From the NCBI GenBank assembly GCA_042219835.1, contig JBHJMN010000004.1, positions 144,215 through 208,214 on the forward strand: a stretch of DNA of 64,000 nucleotides. The letters are read 5' to 3'. How positions within the stretch are numbered: position 1 is the stretch's first letter; every line of letters starts with the position of its first letter. The position numbers and the translations under genes were made by a program. This DNA comes from Paenibacillus_G elgii_A (GTDB lineage Bacteria > Bacillota > Bacilli > Paenibacillales > NBRC-103111). Shown here one piece after another: positions 7,219 through 15,844 of this stretch. Below the pieces are notes generated by a model, which had not been told where the DNA came from, did not search any database, and worked only from the letters and a program-made list of their open reading frames with translations.

Positions 7219-8523
7219 TTACTTCTTACCGCTGTTGATGAGCTCTTTCAGACGGGTAACCGCCGTATTGAGCGCCTCTTTCGGATCTTTGCCGTTGTTC
7301 CATATTTCCGTCAGCGCAGAGTCAAGCGGATTCCAGACGCTGTCCATTTCCGGGATCGATGGCATCGGCTGCGAGTTTTTGAACTGCGTGACAAAGCCGG
7401 AGATAATCAGATCGTTCTTGATTTGCGGGTCCTCCTGCGCCTCTTTGTTCGTCGGGATGGCTCCGACCTTCTTATGCAGCAGAAGCTGAGCTTCTTTGCT
7501 GGAAGCGAATTTGGCGAACAACTTGGCCGCGTTCGGATATTTCGAGAAGGAGTTGACATACCATGCTTTTACCCCGGAGAACGATACCGCCGGCTTGCCT
7601 GCGATCGTCGGGATCGGAGCGAGGGCGAGCTTGTCGCCCAGCGCCTTCTTGTAGCCGGCCAGCTCCCACGGACCGGTAATGTCCATCGCCACATCACCCG
7701 ACGCGAACAGTCCCCTCTTGATGTCCGGGTTAATATCGCCGGATTTCACGGGCAAAATTTCTCTTAAGCTTGTATACACCTTCATTCCTGCTAATGCACC
7801 TTCGTTGTTCAAGCCGATATCGGTTTTGTCCGTACCGTTTTTGCCGAACAGGTACCCGCCCCCCGAAGCGATGAACGGATAGTTGATGTAGGTATTGGCG
7901 GGTTCCCACATGATGCCGTATTTATTTTTCTCTTTGTTCGTGAACGTTTTGCTGAACGCAATGACGTCCTCGAACGATTTCGGAGCTTCCTTTACCAGCT
8001 CTTTATTGTAATACAGCGCGTAGGTTTCGGCAGCCCGCGGAAAACCGTACAGCGTATTGCTGAAGGTAACGGCTTGAATCGCGTTGTCCGTATTGTTCTT
8101 CTTCGTTTCCTCGGCATACGAGTCGTTCGGCAAAATCAATTGCGCCGTTGCGGCCCGGCCCAAGTGGTCATGCGGAAACACCACCACGTCGGCGCCTACG
8201 CCGGCCGGGCCGTCGTTGGCCAGTCGGGTGACCTGGTCCGTCGTAGCGATTTCGTCAACCTGAACCGGAATATTGTATTTTTCCGTAAACAGCTTCGCAA
8301 TTTCATCTGTGAACACGCGTTCTTCTTTGCTATCCCAAATCACCAGCTTTGCGCCCGCCTCCGGTGCCAAAGCGCCCGCTTCTCCTGCTGCCGCTGACGA
8401 CTGCGCATTGTTGTTCGCGGCCGGAGTCTCTGCTTCCGGTTTGTTCGTGGCGGAGCAAGCTGCCATCGAAACGGATAAGGAGGATACGGCAACCAGCGCC
8501 AAGAGCTTCTTCTTGAATTCCAT
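7219..8523 (-). CDS. malE: Maltodextrin-type ABC substrate-binding lipoprotein
   Basis: This extracellular solute-binding protein (family 1, MalE-like, 434 residues) is anchored by a lipid. The N-terminus MEFKKKLLALVAVSSLSVS is followed by a lipobox ending at C23 (MAAC) and an Ala/Asn-rich linker. Family features include KLVIWDSKEERVFTDEIAK, FPHDHLGR, GFPRAAETYALYYNKEL, a YIGYPF-like INYPFIASGGGYLFG, and DITGPWELAGYKKALG. It would capture maltodextrins or cyclodextrins released by the CGTase and pass them to the MalFG permeases. It is the first gene of the operon, with a leader of about 150 nt bearing several LacI-type operators. AAAGGGG lies 11 nt before the ATG. Confidence 0.92.
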   Translation of the reverse strand: MEFKKKLLALVAVSSLSVSMAACSATNKPEAETPAANNNAQSSAAAGEAGALAPEAGAKLVIWDSKEERVFTDEIAKLFTEKYNIPVQVDEIATTDQVTRLANDGPAGVGADVVVFPHDHLGRAATAQLILPNDSYAEETKKNNTDNAIQAVTFSNTLYGFPRAAETYALYYNKELVKEAPKSFEDVIAFSKTFTNKEKNKYGIMWEPANTYINYPFIASGGGYLFGKNGTDKTDIGLNNEGALAGMKVYTSLREILPVKSGDINPDIKRGLFASGDVAMDITGPWELAGYKKALGDKLALAPIPTIAGKPAVSFSGVKAWYVNSFSKYPNAAKLFAKFASSKEAQLLLHKKVGAIPTNKEAQEDPQIKNDLIISGFVTQFKNSQPMPSIPEMDSVWNPLDSALTEIWNNGKDPKEALNTAVTRLKELINSGKK

Positions 8524-8594
8524 GTTAGTAAGTACCCCTTTCAGTTTCTAAAATATAGTTGTCCTGCCTTCGCGTTTGCGAACATAAATTTGCG

Positions 8595-8608
8595 CAAACC
8601 TTTGCATA
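8595..8608. promoter_or_regulatory. LacI-type operator copy in the malE leader
   Basis: CAAACCTTTGCATA matches 12 of 14 positions of the CAAACGTTTGCACA element found at 8924-8937. It lies between the predicted malE transcription start and its start codon. Confidence 0.5.
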
Positions 8609-8658
8609 AAAGCCGCAATACTTGTCATAAACAACCTAAATCCAGTAAATTCCCCGCT

Positions 8659-8672
8659 TGGAAACGCTTCAT
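8659..8672. promoter_or_regulatory. cre/LacI-like site just downstream of the malE promoter
   Basis: TGGAAACGCTTCAT has a good left half of the CcpA cre consensus and an imperfect right half. It begins about 3-16 bp after the predicted start site, where binding would block transcription. Confidence 0.5.
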
Positions 8673-8681
8673 GCACGACAT

Positions 8682-8710
8682 ATCATACCCCATTTATGGA
8701 AAATTGTAAA
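8682..8710 (-). promoter_or_regulatory. malE operon promoter, TTTACA-N17-TATGAT
   Basis: On the minus strand TTTACA (8710-8705) and TATGAT (8687-8682) are 17 bp apart, with a predicted start near 8675. An operator overlaps the -35 element and a cre-like site follows the start, so repression by the adjacent LacI-type protein and carbon catabolite control are both likely. Confidence 0.65.
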
Positions 8711-8722
8711 AACGTTTGCACA
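8709..8722. promoter_or_regulatory. LacI-type operator overlapping the malE -35 element
   Basis: AAAACGTTTGCACA differs at one position from the exact pair at 8924-8937 and 10613-10626. Its overlap with TTTACA suits direct repression of the importer operon. Confidence 0.6.
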
Positions 8723-8923
8723 CGCCATTTGAGCCGATTTTAGCGCAAAATTACAATTTAATCCCCATTGTTCTTCCATTTTCTCAATTTACCTCATTCC
8801 CAAGCTACAATTCAGGAAAAATTAGCCGCTTTGTGATCATTTTGAAAACACATATTTACATTATCCCGGTTTTTGCGCTAACATTAAAGCAAAGTGGCAT
8901 GCATTTGTGCGCGATTCCTTGTC

Positions 8924-8937
8924 CAAACGTTTGCACA
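8924..8937. promoter_or_regulatory. LacI-type operator upstream of the regulator gene
   Basis: CAAACGTTTGCACA contains the palindrome CAAACGTTTG. It lies just before a weak promoter candidate for the regulator gene (TTTACA at 8946-8951 with poor -10 options such as TACCAT at 8971-8976). Autoregulation is inferred. The rest of the 550-bp divergent region is AT-rich and holds no convincing ORF. Confidence 0.6.
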
Positions 8938-9077
8938 TATCGTGTTTTACATTTGTCGCCTCTGATATGTTACCATGGGAGAATCGATCATCTTCATTCT
9001 TACAAGACAGCTTATTGTAAAACGTCCCGCAAGAAAGCGGCTCTCATATCAACAGAACATCCGGAGGTTATGCATCC

Positions 9078-10103
9078 ATGGCAGTCACAATCGTCGATGT
9101 CGCCAAAAAAGCCGGCGTCTCCCCTTCCACCGTATCGCGCGTTCTTTCCAATCATCCCCGGATCAGTCCGGCGACCGCAGCCAAGGTGAGGAAAGTGTTG
9201 AAGGAACTCGGCTATCACCCCAATATCATGGCGAAAAGCCTCGTCTCCAAAACGACGAACACCATCGGTTTAATCTTGCCCAGACCGGCCGAGGAGCTGT
9301 TCCAAAACCTGTTCTTCTCCGAGGTGATCCGCGGCATCGTAACCCAAGCGGCACGTACGGGGTATGATCTCATGATGACGACGGGGACAACGGAGCGCGA
9401 AGAGCTTGAAGCCGTTACCCGGCTTGTCAGAGGCCGGCGGGTCGACGGCGTGATTTTGCTGTATTCGCGTCAAAGCGACCCGCTCATTTCGTTCATGCTT
9501 GAGCACGGCTTTCCTTTTGTCCTGATCGGGCGAAGCGACGAATTTCCCGATATTTTGTCGGTGGACAACGACAACGTGCAGGCGGCTTACGACGCCACCC
9601 GTCATTTGATTGCCCAAGGGCATAAGCGCATCGGTTTAGTGAGCGGCCCGCCGAATCTGATCGTTTCGGGCGACCGGATGAAGGGATATTTGCAAGCGCT
9701 TAAGGACGCCGGGATCGAAGCTCGCCCCGAATGGATCGTCGAAGGAGATTTTTTGCAGGAAAGCGGCTACCGGGCGATGTCGTTTTTCATGTGTCTCCCC
9801 GAACGGCCGACGGCGCTTGTGACAATTGACGACGTCATCGCTTTCGGCGTGCTGCGCGGTCTGACGGAGCTCGGCTACAAGGTTCCGGACGATCTCAGTC
9901 TGGTCGGCTTCAACAACATCTCGTTGTCCGAGCTGTCGACGCCGCCGATCAGCTCTATGGATATCGGGATTTACCAGATCGGCTACACCGCTTCGCAAAC
10001 GCTCATCCGGGCCGTCAAGGGTGAAGCCATGCCCCAAAAGCGCGTGATCATTCCCCACCGCTTGATCGTGCGGGAATCGTCGCTCATTCAAGTTAAAAAC
10101 TAG
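9078..10103 (+). CDS. LacI-family maltose/maltodextrin-type repressor
   Basis: This 341-residue regulator has an N-terminal LacI helix-turn-helix (TIVDVAKKAGVSPSTVSRVLS), a hinge near LGYHPNIMAKSL and a periplasmic-binding-like effector domain (TIGLILPRP, DGVILLYSR, GHKRIGLVSGP, LSLVGFNNISLSELSTPPI). It resembles MalR-type repressors that respond to maltose or maltodextrin. It is divergent from the importer operon and about 4 bp upstream of the GH15 gene's ribosome binding site region, so the two are co-transcribed. GGAGG at 9063-9067 lies 10 nt before the ATG. Likely operators are the CAAACGTTTGCACA elements around malE, upstream of this gene and within the GH15 gene. Confidence 0.92.
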   Translation: MAVTIVDVAKKAGVSPSTVSRVLSNHPRISPATAAKVRKVLKELGYHPNIMAKSLVSKTTNTIGLILPRPAEELFQNLFFSEVIRGIVTQAARTGYDLMMTTGTTEREELEAVTRLVRGRRVDGVILLYSRQSDPLISFMLEHGFPFVLIGRSDEFPDILSVDNDNVQAAYDATRHLIAQGHKRIGLVSGPPNLIVSGDRMKGYLQALKDAGIEARPEWIVEGDFLQESGYRAMSFFMCLPERPTALVTIDDVIAFGVLRGLTELGYKVPDDLSLVGFNNISLSELSTPPISSMDIGIYQIGYTASQTLIRAVKGEAMPQKRVIIPHRLIVRESSLIQVKN

Positions 10104-10116
10104 GAGAGTGCAGCAC

Positions 10117-12075
10117 ATGTACACAACGAAAAAGCCTTACTTGATCGACGCGATCGTCGGAAATTCCCGTTTTCTCGCCTCTCTGGGCCGCACCGGCCGG
10201 ATGTACCGCCTATGGTGGCCGCATATCGACTACCCGCAGCATGTGGACGAAATCCGCAGCGGCCTGTACATCGAAGGGAGCTCACCGGGGACGACCTGGT
10301 TTGACGGAGAGGAAGACGGCTGGCAGCACGAAGCCTCCTACGTGCCTCGGACGAATATGTTTAAAACGACGGCCGTTTCCGAGCGCTGCCCGCTGTCCGC
10401 AGAGACGGTCGATTACGCCGTACCGGGCGAAGATTTCCTCGTCCGCCAATATAAGTTCACGAATCGCGGCGAAGCGCCGGTATCGTTCCGCTTTATGTAT
10501 TATTCGTCGTTCCGCTCGATGGAAACGCCTTTTTACCACACGACCCAATTCGACGAAACCCACGATTCACTCATGCACCTGCGGCACGAGTATATTTTTT
10601 CCGTCTCCAGTTCAAACGTTTGCACAGGATACCAATCCGGAGCCGCCGTATGGGAAAATGTGCAGACCGGCCATTTAAACGGGAACGGAATCGACATGAA
10701 GCCGGACGGCGCACTGTGCTGGTATATTGAAAAGCTGGCGCCGGGCGCGGCTGTCGAAGTGCCCGTATACATTGCCGCGGGCCAGACGCGCGAGGCCTCC
10801 CAACAATCGCTGGCAAAAGCCAAAAGCCGTCCGCATACCTACTGGTACGACTTCACGGAGAGCTACTGGCACCGATTCCTGAACGATGCCGCACCTGCCC
10901 CCGGATCGCGAAGCGAAATCCGCGAGCTGTACGAGCGTTCGCTGCTGGCGATGAAGCTGATGAGCGACGAGAAGTCCGGCTGTGTCGTGGCCGCTCCCGA
11001 ATTCGACGAGCAATTTTCCCGCTGCGGGGGCTATTCTTATTGCTGGGGCCGCGACGCCGCATTTATTACGACGGCGCTGGACCGCGTCGGCTTGATGGAG
11101 TTGTCCGCGAAGTTTTACGAATGGACCCTTACGGCTCAGGACCCGGACGGCTCCTGGCAGCAGCGGCATTACCACGACGGCCGGCTGGCACCGTCCTGGG
11201 GCTTGCAGATCGACGAGGGCGCCTCGATTATTTGGGGCATGTGGCAGCATTATCTGCAAGTTCAAGATGAAGCTTTCCTGCATAACGTATGGCCGGCCGT
11301 CGAACGGGGCGCCCGCTTCCTTACCGGCTATATCGATGCGGAAACCGGATTGCCCGCTTGCAGCATGGATCTATGGGAAGAGCGATTCGCCGAGCACACG
11401 TATTCGGCGGGTGCCGTTTTTGGCGGCTTGACGGCGGCAGCCTCTTTTGCCGAACGGCTCGGCAAGCCGGAGCTGGCAAGCGTTTGGAGCCTTGCGGCGG
11501 AGCGCATCCGCCAGTCGATCGGCGAGCTGTGCTGGAACGAGGAAAAAGGCGCCTTCTACCGCGCTTTAAAGCTGGCGGTGCCGGAGGCGGTATATCACGA
11601 GGCCCGGCAGCAAGGACTCGGCACCTCCGTAAGCGTCAATGCGAAAGGATATACGACCTACTTCCTGGAGCACGACCCGATCGTCGACATCAGCCTGATC
11701 GGCATTTCCGTTCCGTTTGGCGTCTTCCCTGCTGATGATCCGCGCGTCGTCCGCACGGCCGATACGATCGAGCAGTACTTGACGTCTCCCGTCGTCGGCG
11801 GCATCAGGCGGTACGAGAACGACCATTACATTGGCGGCAATCCGTGGATTTTAACAACGCTGTGGCTGTGCCATTACCGCATTCATCGCGGACAATACAC
11901 AGAAGCAAAGTCGCTCCTCCAGTGGGTGATAGATCACCGGACGGCGGCGGGGCTGCTGCCCGAACAGGTGGACAAGCAAACGGGAGAAACCGCTTGGGTC
12001 GTTCCGTTGACTTGGTCGCACGCGATGTTTATTTTAGCCGTTACCCTGCTTGAGGAGCATGGTCAGTTGGATTAA
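10117..12075 (+). CDS. Glycoside hydrolase family 15 (glucoamylase/glucodextranase-like)
   Basis: This enzyme of 652 residues would remove glucose from the non-reducing ends of alpha-glucans or isomalto-type oligosaccharides. It lacks a signal peptide and is therefore cytosolic. An N-terminal beta-sandwich (about 1-270) is followed by an (alpha/alpha)6 barrel. Visible barrel landmarks are GYSYCWGRDAAFITTAL, SMDLWEER with candidate general acid E421, GGNPWILTTLWL, and LLPEQVDKQTGE with candidate general base E616. ATG at 10117 is preferred because TAGGAG ends 10 nt upstream. The regulator gene's stop codon (10101-10103) overlaps that site, so the genes are co-transcribed. A terminator follows. 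A copy of the operator sequence lies inside the gene at 10613-10626. Confidence 0.9.
   Translation: MYTTKKPYLIDAIVGNSRFLASLGRTGRMYRLWWPHIDYPQHVDEIRSGLYIEGSSPGTTWFDGEEDGWQHEASYVPRTNMFKTTAVSERCPLSAETVDYAVPGEDFLVRQYKFTNRGEAPVSFRFMYYSSFRSMETPFYHTTQFDETHDSLMHLRHEYIFSVSSSNVCTGYQSGAAVWENVQTGHLNGNGIDMKPDGALCWYIEKLAPGAAVEVPVYIAAGQTREASQQSLAKAKSRPHTYWYDFTESYWHRFLNDAAPAPGSRSEIRELYERSLLAMKLMSDEKSGCVVAAPEFDEQFSRCGGYSYCWGRDAAFITTALDRVGLMELSAKFYEWTLTAQDPDGSWQQRHYHDGRLAPSWGLQIDEGASIIWGMWQHYLQVQDEAFLHNVWPAVERGARFLTGYIDAETGLPACSMDLWEERFAEHTYSAGAVFGGLTAAASFAERLGKPELASVWSLAAERIRQSIGELCWNEEKGAFYRALKLAVPEAVYHEARQQGLGTSVSVNAKGYTTYFLEHDPIVDISLIGISVPFGVFPADDPRVVRTADTIEQYLTSPVVGGIRRYENDHYIGGNPWILTTLWLCHYRIHRGQYTEAKSLLQWVIDHRTAAGLLPEQVDKQTGETAWVVPLTWSHAMFILAVTLLEEHGQLD
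10613..10626. promoter_or_regulatory. Exact operator copy inside the GH15 coding region
   Basis: CAAACGTTTGCACA is identical over 14 bp to the element at 8924-8937 and here encodes part of SSNVCTG. An intragenic auxiliary operator, comparable to lac O2, is a plausible reading. Confidence 0.45.
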
Positions 12076-12080
12076 AACAT

Positions 12081-12130
12081 TCAAGCCCTTGGTTCTCCCG
12101 ACGGGAGCAGCCAAGGGCTTGATTTGTGTT
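12081..12130 (+). terminator. Strong terminator after the GH15 gene
   Basis: TCAAGCCCTTGG (12081-12092) pairs with CCAAGGGCTTGA (12111-12122), with an inner stem CTCCC/GGGAG (12095-12107), followed by TTTGTGTTT. It ends the lacI-GH15 unit facing the convergent kinase gene. Confidence 0.85.
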
Positions 12131-12173
12131 TAGGCATAACCGATGTTTTTTCCACCATGACTTGCTTTCCAGC

Positions 12174-13931
12174 TTACAACATAAAATAAAAACTGACGCC
12201 CTTTTCGGTATTCGTTACCCCGTAACGGCTTTCGTGCAGCTCCAAAATATGCTTGACGATCGCCAGTCCCAGCCCCGTCCCTCCGGTTTTCCGGTTGCGG
12301 GAACGTTCCGCACGGTAAAATCTTTCCCAAATGTCATCCAATTGATCCTTGGGAATGTTCTCCCCCTCGTTATCGATGGCGACTCGGAGCCGTTCCCCAT
12401 CACTTTCGATGCGTATGGTAATTTCGCTGCCGGGCACGGCATGACGGATCGCATTGACCAAGATGTTGAACAATACTTGCTCGATCTTGGATTGATCGGC
12501 ATAGACGGGATGCTCGCCCGCAGCCATATGAACGACCTTCAATCCTTTTTCGTTCAAATGATGCGACAGCTTGTCAACGATATCCTCGATCAGCTCGCTC
12601 ACCATAAACCGGCTCTTCTTCAGCTTGATGGTCTTCGATTCCAGCTTCGTCAGCTCCAACATATCTTTTACGAGGTCTTCCATTTTTTCCGTTTCGTCCA
12701 GTATCACTTCCAGATATCTCTCGCGCTTGCTTTCGCTGATGCCGTCCCGCAGTCCTTCGGCGAAGCCCTTGACAATGCTGAGCGGCGTTTTCAATTCATG
12801 GGAGGCGTTGGAGACGAACTCCTTCTGTCGTTGCTCCATCCGCTGTTTCTCCTCCATATCCGCCCGAAGCTGCTCGTTGGCCTGATGCAGCTCCTTGAGT
12901 GTATGATCCAGCGATTCGGACAAGCTGTTCAAGCTGTGGGACAAGCTGCCGAACTCGTCATTGCTCCGGATGGGCGATTTGGCGGAAAAGTCCAATTTGG
13001 CCATGCGCAGCGCGAATTTGTTAAGTGTAAGGAGCGGTTTGGTAACGAATTTGGAAAAAATCAGCGAGAGCAGCAAGATCAGCGCAATGCCTCCGACCCC
13101 GATATACAGGTAGAACAGCCGCAGCGCGTCGTAAGCCTCGCTAATCTGCTGCAGCGACGTGATCGCGAAGAGCAGCTCGCTCACTTTGCCCTCCCGCATC
13201 ACGGGCTGAACCGCGATAAAGTTGCGCACGCCGGTAATCGACTCCATCCATTCCCGTTCAATCATCTTGCCGCTCTGCAAATCGGCTTTCTGCTCGTTGG
13301 TAAGCGGGAACGATTCGCGGATGGCAAAGTACAATAAGCCCTGGCGCAAGTTCCATAGATTCGGGCTGGGCAGCAGCGCGTCGGTGATGACGCCGGAAAC
13401 CTGCTCCAACGGACCTTCAACGTCGCTCGTTGCCGCGCTGTCGATGTCCTTCATTCCGGCTTTTTTTATGACGAGCGCGTAGATCAATTCTTTAGCCGGA
13501 TCATCCTCGTCGTATGCGCCCTCCACCTGAATCCGGTCGCCGCGCTGCAAATGGGCCGCCAGCAACTCCTTCTGATCGGAATCGGACAACAAAATCAAGG
13601 AAACCTTGACCGAAACGCCTTTGTCGTCACGGATGACGATGCGAAAAAAATTGTCGTATTTCAGTTTTCCTTCTGGATTCAGGATCGCGAGTTGGGCTTT
13701 ATTTTGGCTGATAAACAGCCCCATCTCGCGGGTGATGCGCGGCTCGTCCCAACGGTTCGACGCATACTGCTCACTGAAGGCCCGCAGCTTTTTTTCCAAT
13801 CCGGCCAATCGCTGATTCTGGTAAAACCTCTCAAAAAACAGCAGCTGCCCGAGCAGAACGATCGCGTAGAACAACATGAAAAAAGACGCTGTGATCGCGA
13901 ATAGCTTGAAGGTAACGCCGCCTCTTTTCAT
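12174..13931 (-). CDS. Membrane sensor histidine kinase (HAMP, HisKA, HATPase)
   Basis: This 585-residue kinase has transmembrane helix 1 at about 8-33, an extracytoplasmic sensor region (about 34-272) without a recognised domain, transmembrane helix 2 at about 273-293, and a HAMP segment. The phospho-acceptor is H378 in SNASHELKTPLS. The ATPase domain shows an N-box (FNILVNAIRHA), the G1-like DNEGENI and TGGTGLGLAI. Its ATG overlaps the end of the response regulator gene by 4 nt, so the pair is translationally coupled. The stimulus is unknown. Confidence 0.93.
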   Translation of the reverse strand: MKRGGVTFKLFAITASFFMLFYAIVLLGQLLFFERFYQNQRLAGLEKKLRAFSEQYASNRWDEPRITREMGLFISQNKAQLAILNPEGKLKYDNFFRIVIRDDKGVSVKVSLILLSDSDQKELLAAHLQRGDRIQVEGAYDEDDPAKELIYALVIKKAGMKDIDSAATSDVEGPLEQVSGVITDALLPSPNLWNLRQGLLYFAIRESFPLTNEQKADLQSGKMIEREWMESITGVRNFIAVQPVMREGKVSELLFAITSLQQISEAYDALRLFYLYIGVGGIALILLLSLIFSKFVTKPLLTLNKFALRMAKLDFSAKSPIRSNDEFGSLSHSLNSLSESLDHTLKELHQANEQLRADMEEKQRMEQRQKEFVSNASHELKTPLSIVKGFAEGLRDGISESKRERYLEVILDETEKMEDLVKDMLELTKLESKTIKLKKSRFMVSELIEDIVDKLSHHLNEKGLKVVHMAAGEHPVYADQSKIEQVLFNILVNAIRHAVPGSEITIRIESDGERLRVAIDNEGENIPKDQLDDIWERFYRAERSRNRKTGGTGLGLAIVKHILELHESRYGVTNTEKGVSFYFML

Positions 13932-14608
13932 CGGTCCTCCTCGAATTTATAGCCGGCGCGGATGACGGTGCGGATATGCCGCGCCTCGTCACCCAGCTTC
14001 CCGCGCAATTTTTTAATATGGGTGTCGACGACCCTCGGATCGCCGAAATAATCGAACCCCCATACCTGATTCAGGATCGCTTCGCGGGACAGCACGATCC
14101 CTTCGTTTTTGACCAAATAAAGCAGCAGTTCATATTCTTTGGGCGTCAGCTCGACTTCCAGCCCTTCGATTTCGACGCGGTGCGATCGTTTGTTGACGGT
14201 GACCCGGCCAAAGCTGAGCATATGATCTTCTTTTCCGACTGTCCCCTCGACGCGTTTCATCAGCGTTTTGGCGCGGGCAACGAGTACCTTCGGGCTAAAC
14301 GGCTTGGTGACGTAATCGTCGGCGCCCAGCTCGAAGCCGAGCATTTTGTCGTCGTCCTCCGACTTCGCGGTGAGGAAGATGATCGGAATCGCCGATTTGG
14401 CTCGGATTCGCTTGCATACGGCCCATCCGTCCAGCTCCGGCATCAAAATATCCAGAATGACGAGGTCCGCATTCAAACTATCCAGCATGTCCAGCGCTTG
14501 TCTGCCGTTCTCCGCCTCGTAGACGGTCCACTGCTCCCTTTCGAAATAATCCGCCACAATCTCGCGAATGAGGCTCTCATCTTCGATGAGAAGAACTTTT
14601 CGTTCCAT
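13928..14608 (-). CDS. OmpR/PhoB-type response regulator
   Basis: This 226-residue DNA-binding partner of the downstream kinase has a receiver domain with acidic pocket ED at 9-10, phospho-acceptor D53 (LVILDILMPELDG) and a conserved TKPFSP lysine. A C-terminal winged helix follows (VELTPKEYELLLYLVKN, VDTHIKKLRGKLGD). The ATG at 14608 was chosen over an upstream in-frame start because MERKVLLIEDE is the family N-terminus and AGGAG lies 12 nt upstream. Confidence 0.93.
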   Translation of the reverse strand: MERKVLLIEDESLIREIVADYFEREQWTVYEAENGRQALDMLDSLNADLVILDILMPELDGWAVCKRIRAKSAIPIIFLTAKSEDDDKMLGFELGADDYVTKPFSPKVLVARAKTLMKRVEGTVGKEDHMLSFGRVTVNKRSHRVEIEGLEVELTPKEYELLLYLVKNEGIVLSREAILNQVWGFDYFGDPRVVDTHIKKLRGKLGDEARHIRTVIRAGYKFEEDR

Positions 14609-14654
14609 AAGCAATGACAACTCCTGTTTATCCGGTAACGTGCCTACCTGTTCT

Positions 14655-14757
14655 ATTATACATGAGTCTTGTGTTTTTCGTGTGTCCCGTGGAGCAATTA
14701 AAACAAGAGCCTTTTTCGAAGATAGGACACATGAAGTACACAACGGCGCGTTATAAT
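14655..14757. promoter_or_regulatory. Divergent -10 elements between response regulator and AI-2E gene
   Basis: A minus-strand TATAAT (14660-14655) precedes the response regulator gene, and a plus-strand TATAAT (14752-14757) precedes the AI-2E family gene. Neither has a convincing -35 hexamer at 16-18 bp, which suggests activator-dependent promoters. Confidence 0.45.
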
Positions 14758-14801
14758 GTTGGCAGACAAACTTGTCTCGTTCCCATCGAAAGGATGTTCG
14801 T

Positions 14802-15839
14802 ATGAATATGATGGCCTTTCTTCAAAGAAAAGATGTGCAGCGCTTCGGCATTCTGGCGCTCTTCTCCCTGCTGTTGTTCTGGCTGAGAGGCATGCTGAAC
14901 CTCATCTTATTGACATTCTTGATGACGTTCCTCATGGATCGTCTTCATCACTTGGTCCATCGCTGGATTAAACCGATCATTCCTATCGATTCCAAGCTGC
15001 TGCTCTCCATTCTGTACGCTTTGCTTGTCGCTCTGCTGACGGCCTGGGGCTTCAAAGTTTTTCCAACGATAGCTCACGAGGTAGGCCAGTTGGCTACGAT
15101 GGTAAAGGAGGTTTACGCGCATCCGCAGAACGAAATCGTGAGCTATCTCGTATCCGTCGTTCATCAGCTCGACCTTCGCAGCATCATCAAGCCGGGTTTG
15201 GATATGATCACGAAAGTCGGCCACTGGGGCTTCGAAGGTTTTTTGTCCGTCATCATGAGCTTGATTTTACTGCTCAGCAAGTCGAGCGTTGCACAGTTTA
15301 CGCACAAGCTTCAGTCAAGCAAAATCGGATGGCTGGTGCAAGAAATCGAATACTTCGGCCAAAAATTCGTCCTCACCTTCGGCAAAGTGATCGAAACCCA
15401 GCTGATAATTGCGCTGATCAACTGTGTGCTCACAACGATCGCCTTATGGGTGATGGGCTTTCCCAACCTGTTCGGCCTGACGCTCTTGGTCTTCGTTCTT
15501 GGCTTGATTCCGGTCGCCGGCGTATTCATCTCGCTGATTCCGTTGTGCGCTATTGCGTTCAGCCTTGGCGGCTTCATCTATGTCATCTATTTGCTCGTGA
15601 CAATTACCTTGATTCACGCATTGGAAGCCTATGTGCTCAACCCGCGGCTGATGGCTTCCAAGACGCACCTGCCGATCTTTTACACCTTTATCGTGCTCCT
15701 GTTCTCCGAGCATTTCTTCGGCATCTGGGGCCTGATCGTCGGAATTCCGACATTTGTATTTTTACTTGATTTGTTAGAGGTTCAAACGGCGGGGCAGCCG
15801 ATTCGCCTTGCGCTTCCCCTATCTCCTAAGGAGGAATAA
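14802..15839 (+). CDS. AI-2E family transporter
   Basis: This polytopic membrane protein of 345 residues has about seven or eight hydrophobic segments. It shows the family C-terminal pattern (LVFVLGLIPVAGVFISLIPLC, VLNPRLMASKTHLPIFYTFIVLLFSEHFFGIWGLIVGIP). Family members export or import small molecules such as autoinducer-2, or act as cation antiporters; the substrate here is unknown. GAAAGGA lies 7 nt before the ATG at 14802, so the upstream in-frame TTG at 14772 is rejected. It is the first gene of a three-gene membrane-protein operon with the PssA-like and DedA genes. Confidence 0.88.
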   Translation: MNMMAFLQRKDVQRFGILALFSLLLFWLRGMLNLILLTFLMTFLMDRLHHLVHRWIKPIIPIDSKLLLSILYALLVALLTAWGFKVFPTIAHEVGQLATMVKEVYAHPQNEIVSYLVSVVHQLDLRSIIKPGLDMITKVGHWGFEGFLSVIMSLILLLSKSSVAQFTHKLQSSKIGWLVQEIEYFGQKFVLTFGKVIETQLIIALINCVLTTIALWVMGFPNLFGLTLLVFVLGLIPVAGVFISLIPLCAIAFSLGGFIYVIYLLVTITLIHALEAYVLNPRLMASKTHLPIFYTFIVLLFSEHFFGIWGLIVGIPTFVFLLDLLEVQTAGQPIRLALPLSPKEE

Positions 15840-15844
15840 TCACA

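Noticed and set aside
8716..9189. 157-codon ORF across the malE-lacI intergenic region
   Set aside because: It covers promoter and operator elements and runs into the lacI gene in another frame; no ribosome binding site.
12126..13337. 403-codon plus-strand frame opposite the histidine kinase
   Set aside because: No family features and no ribosome binding site; the minus-strand frame has complete kinase motifs.
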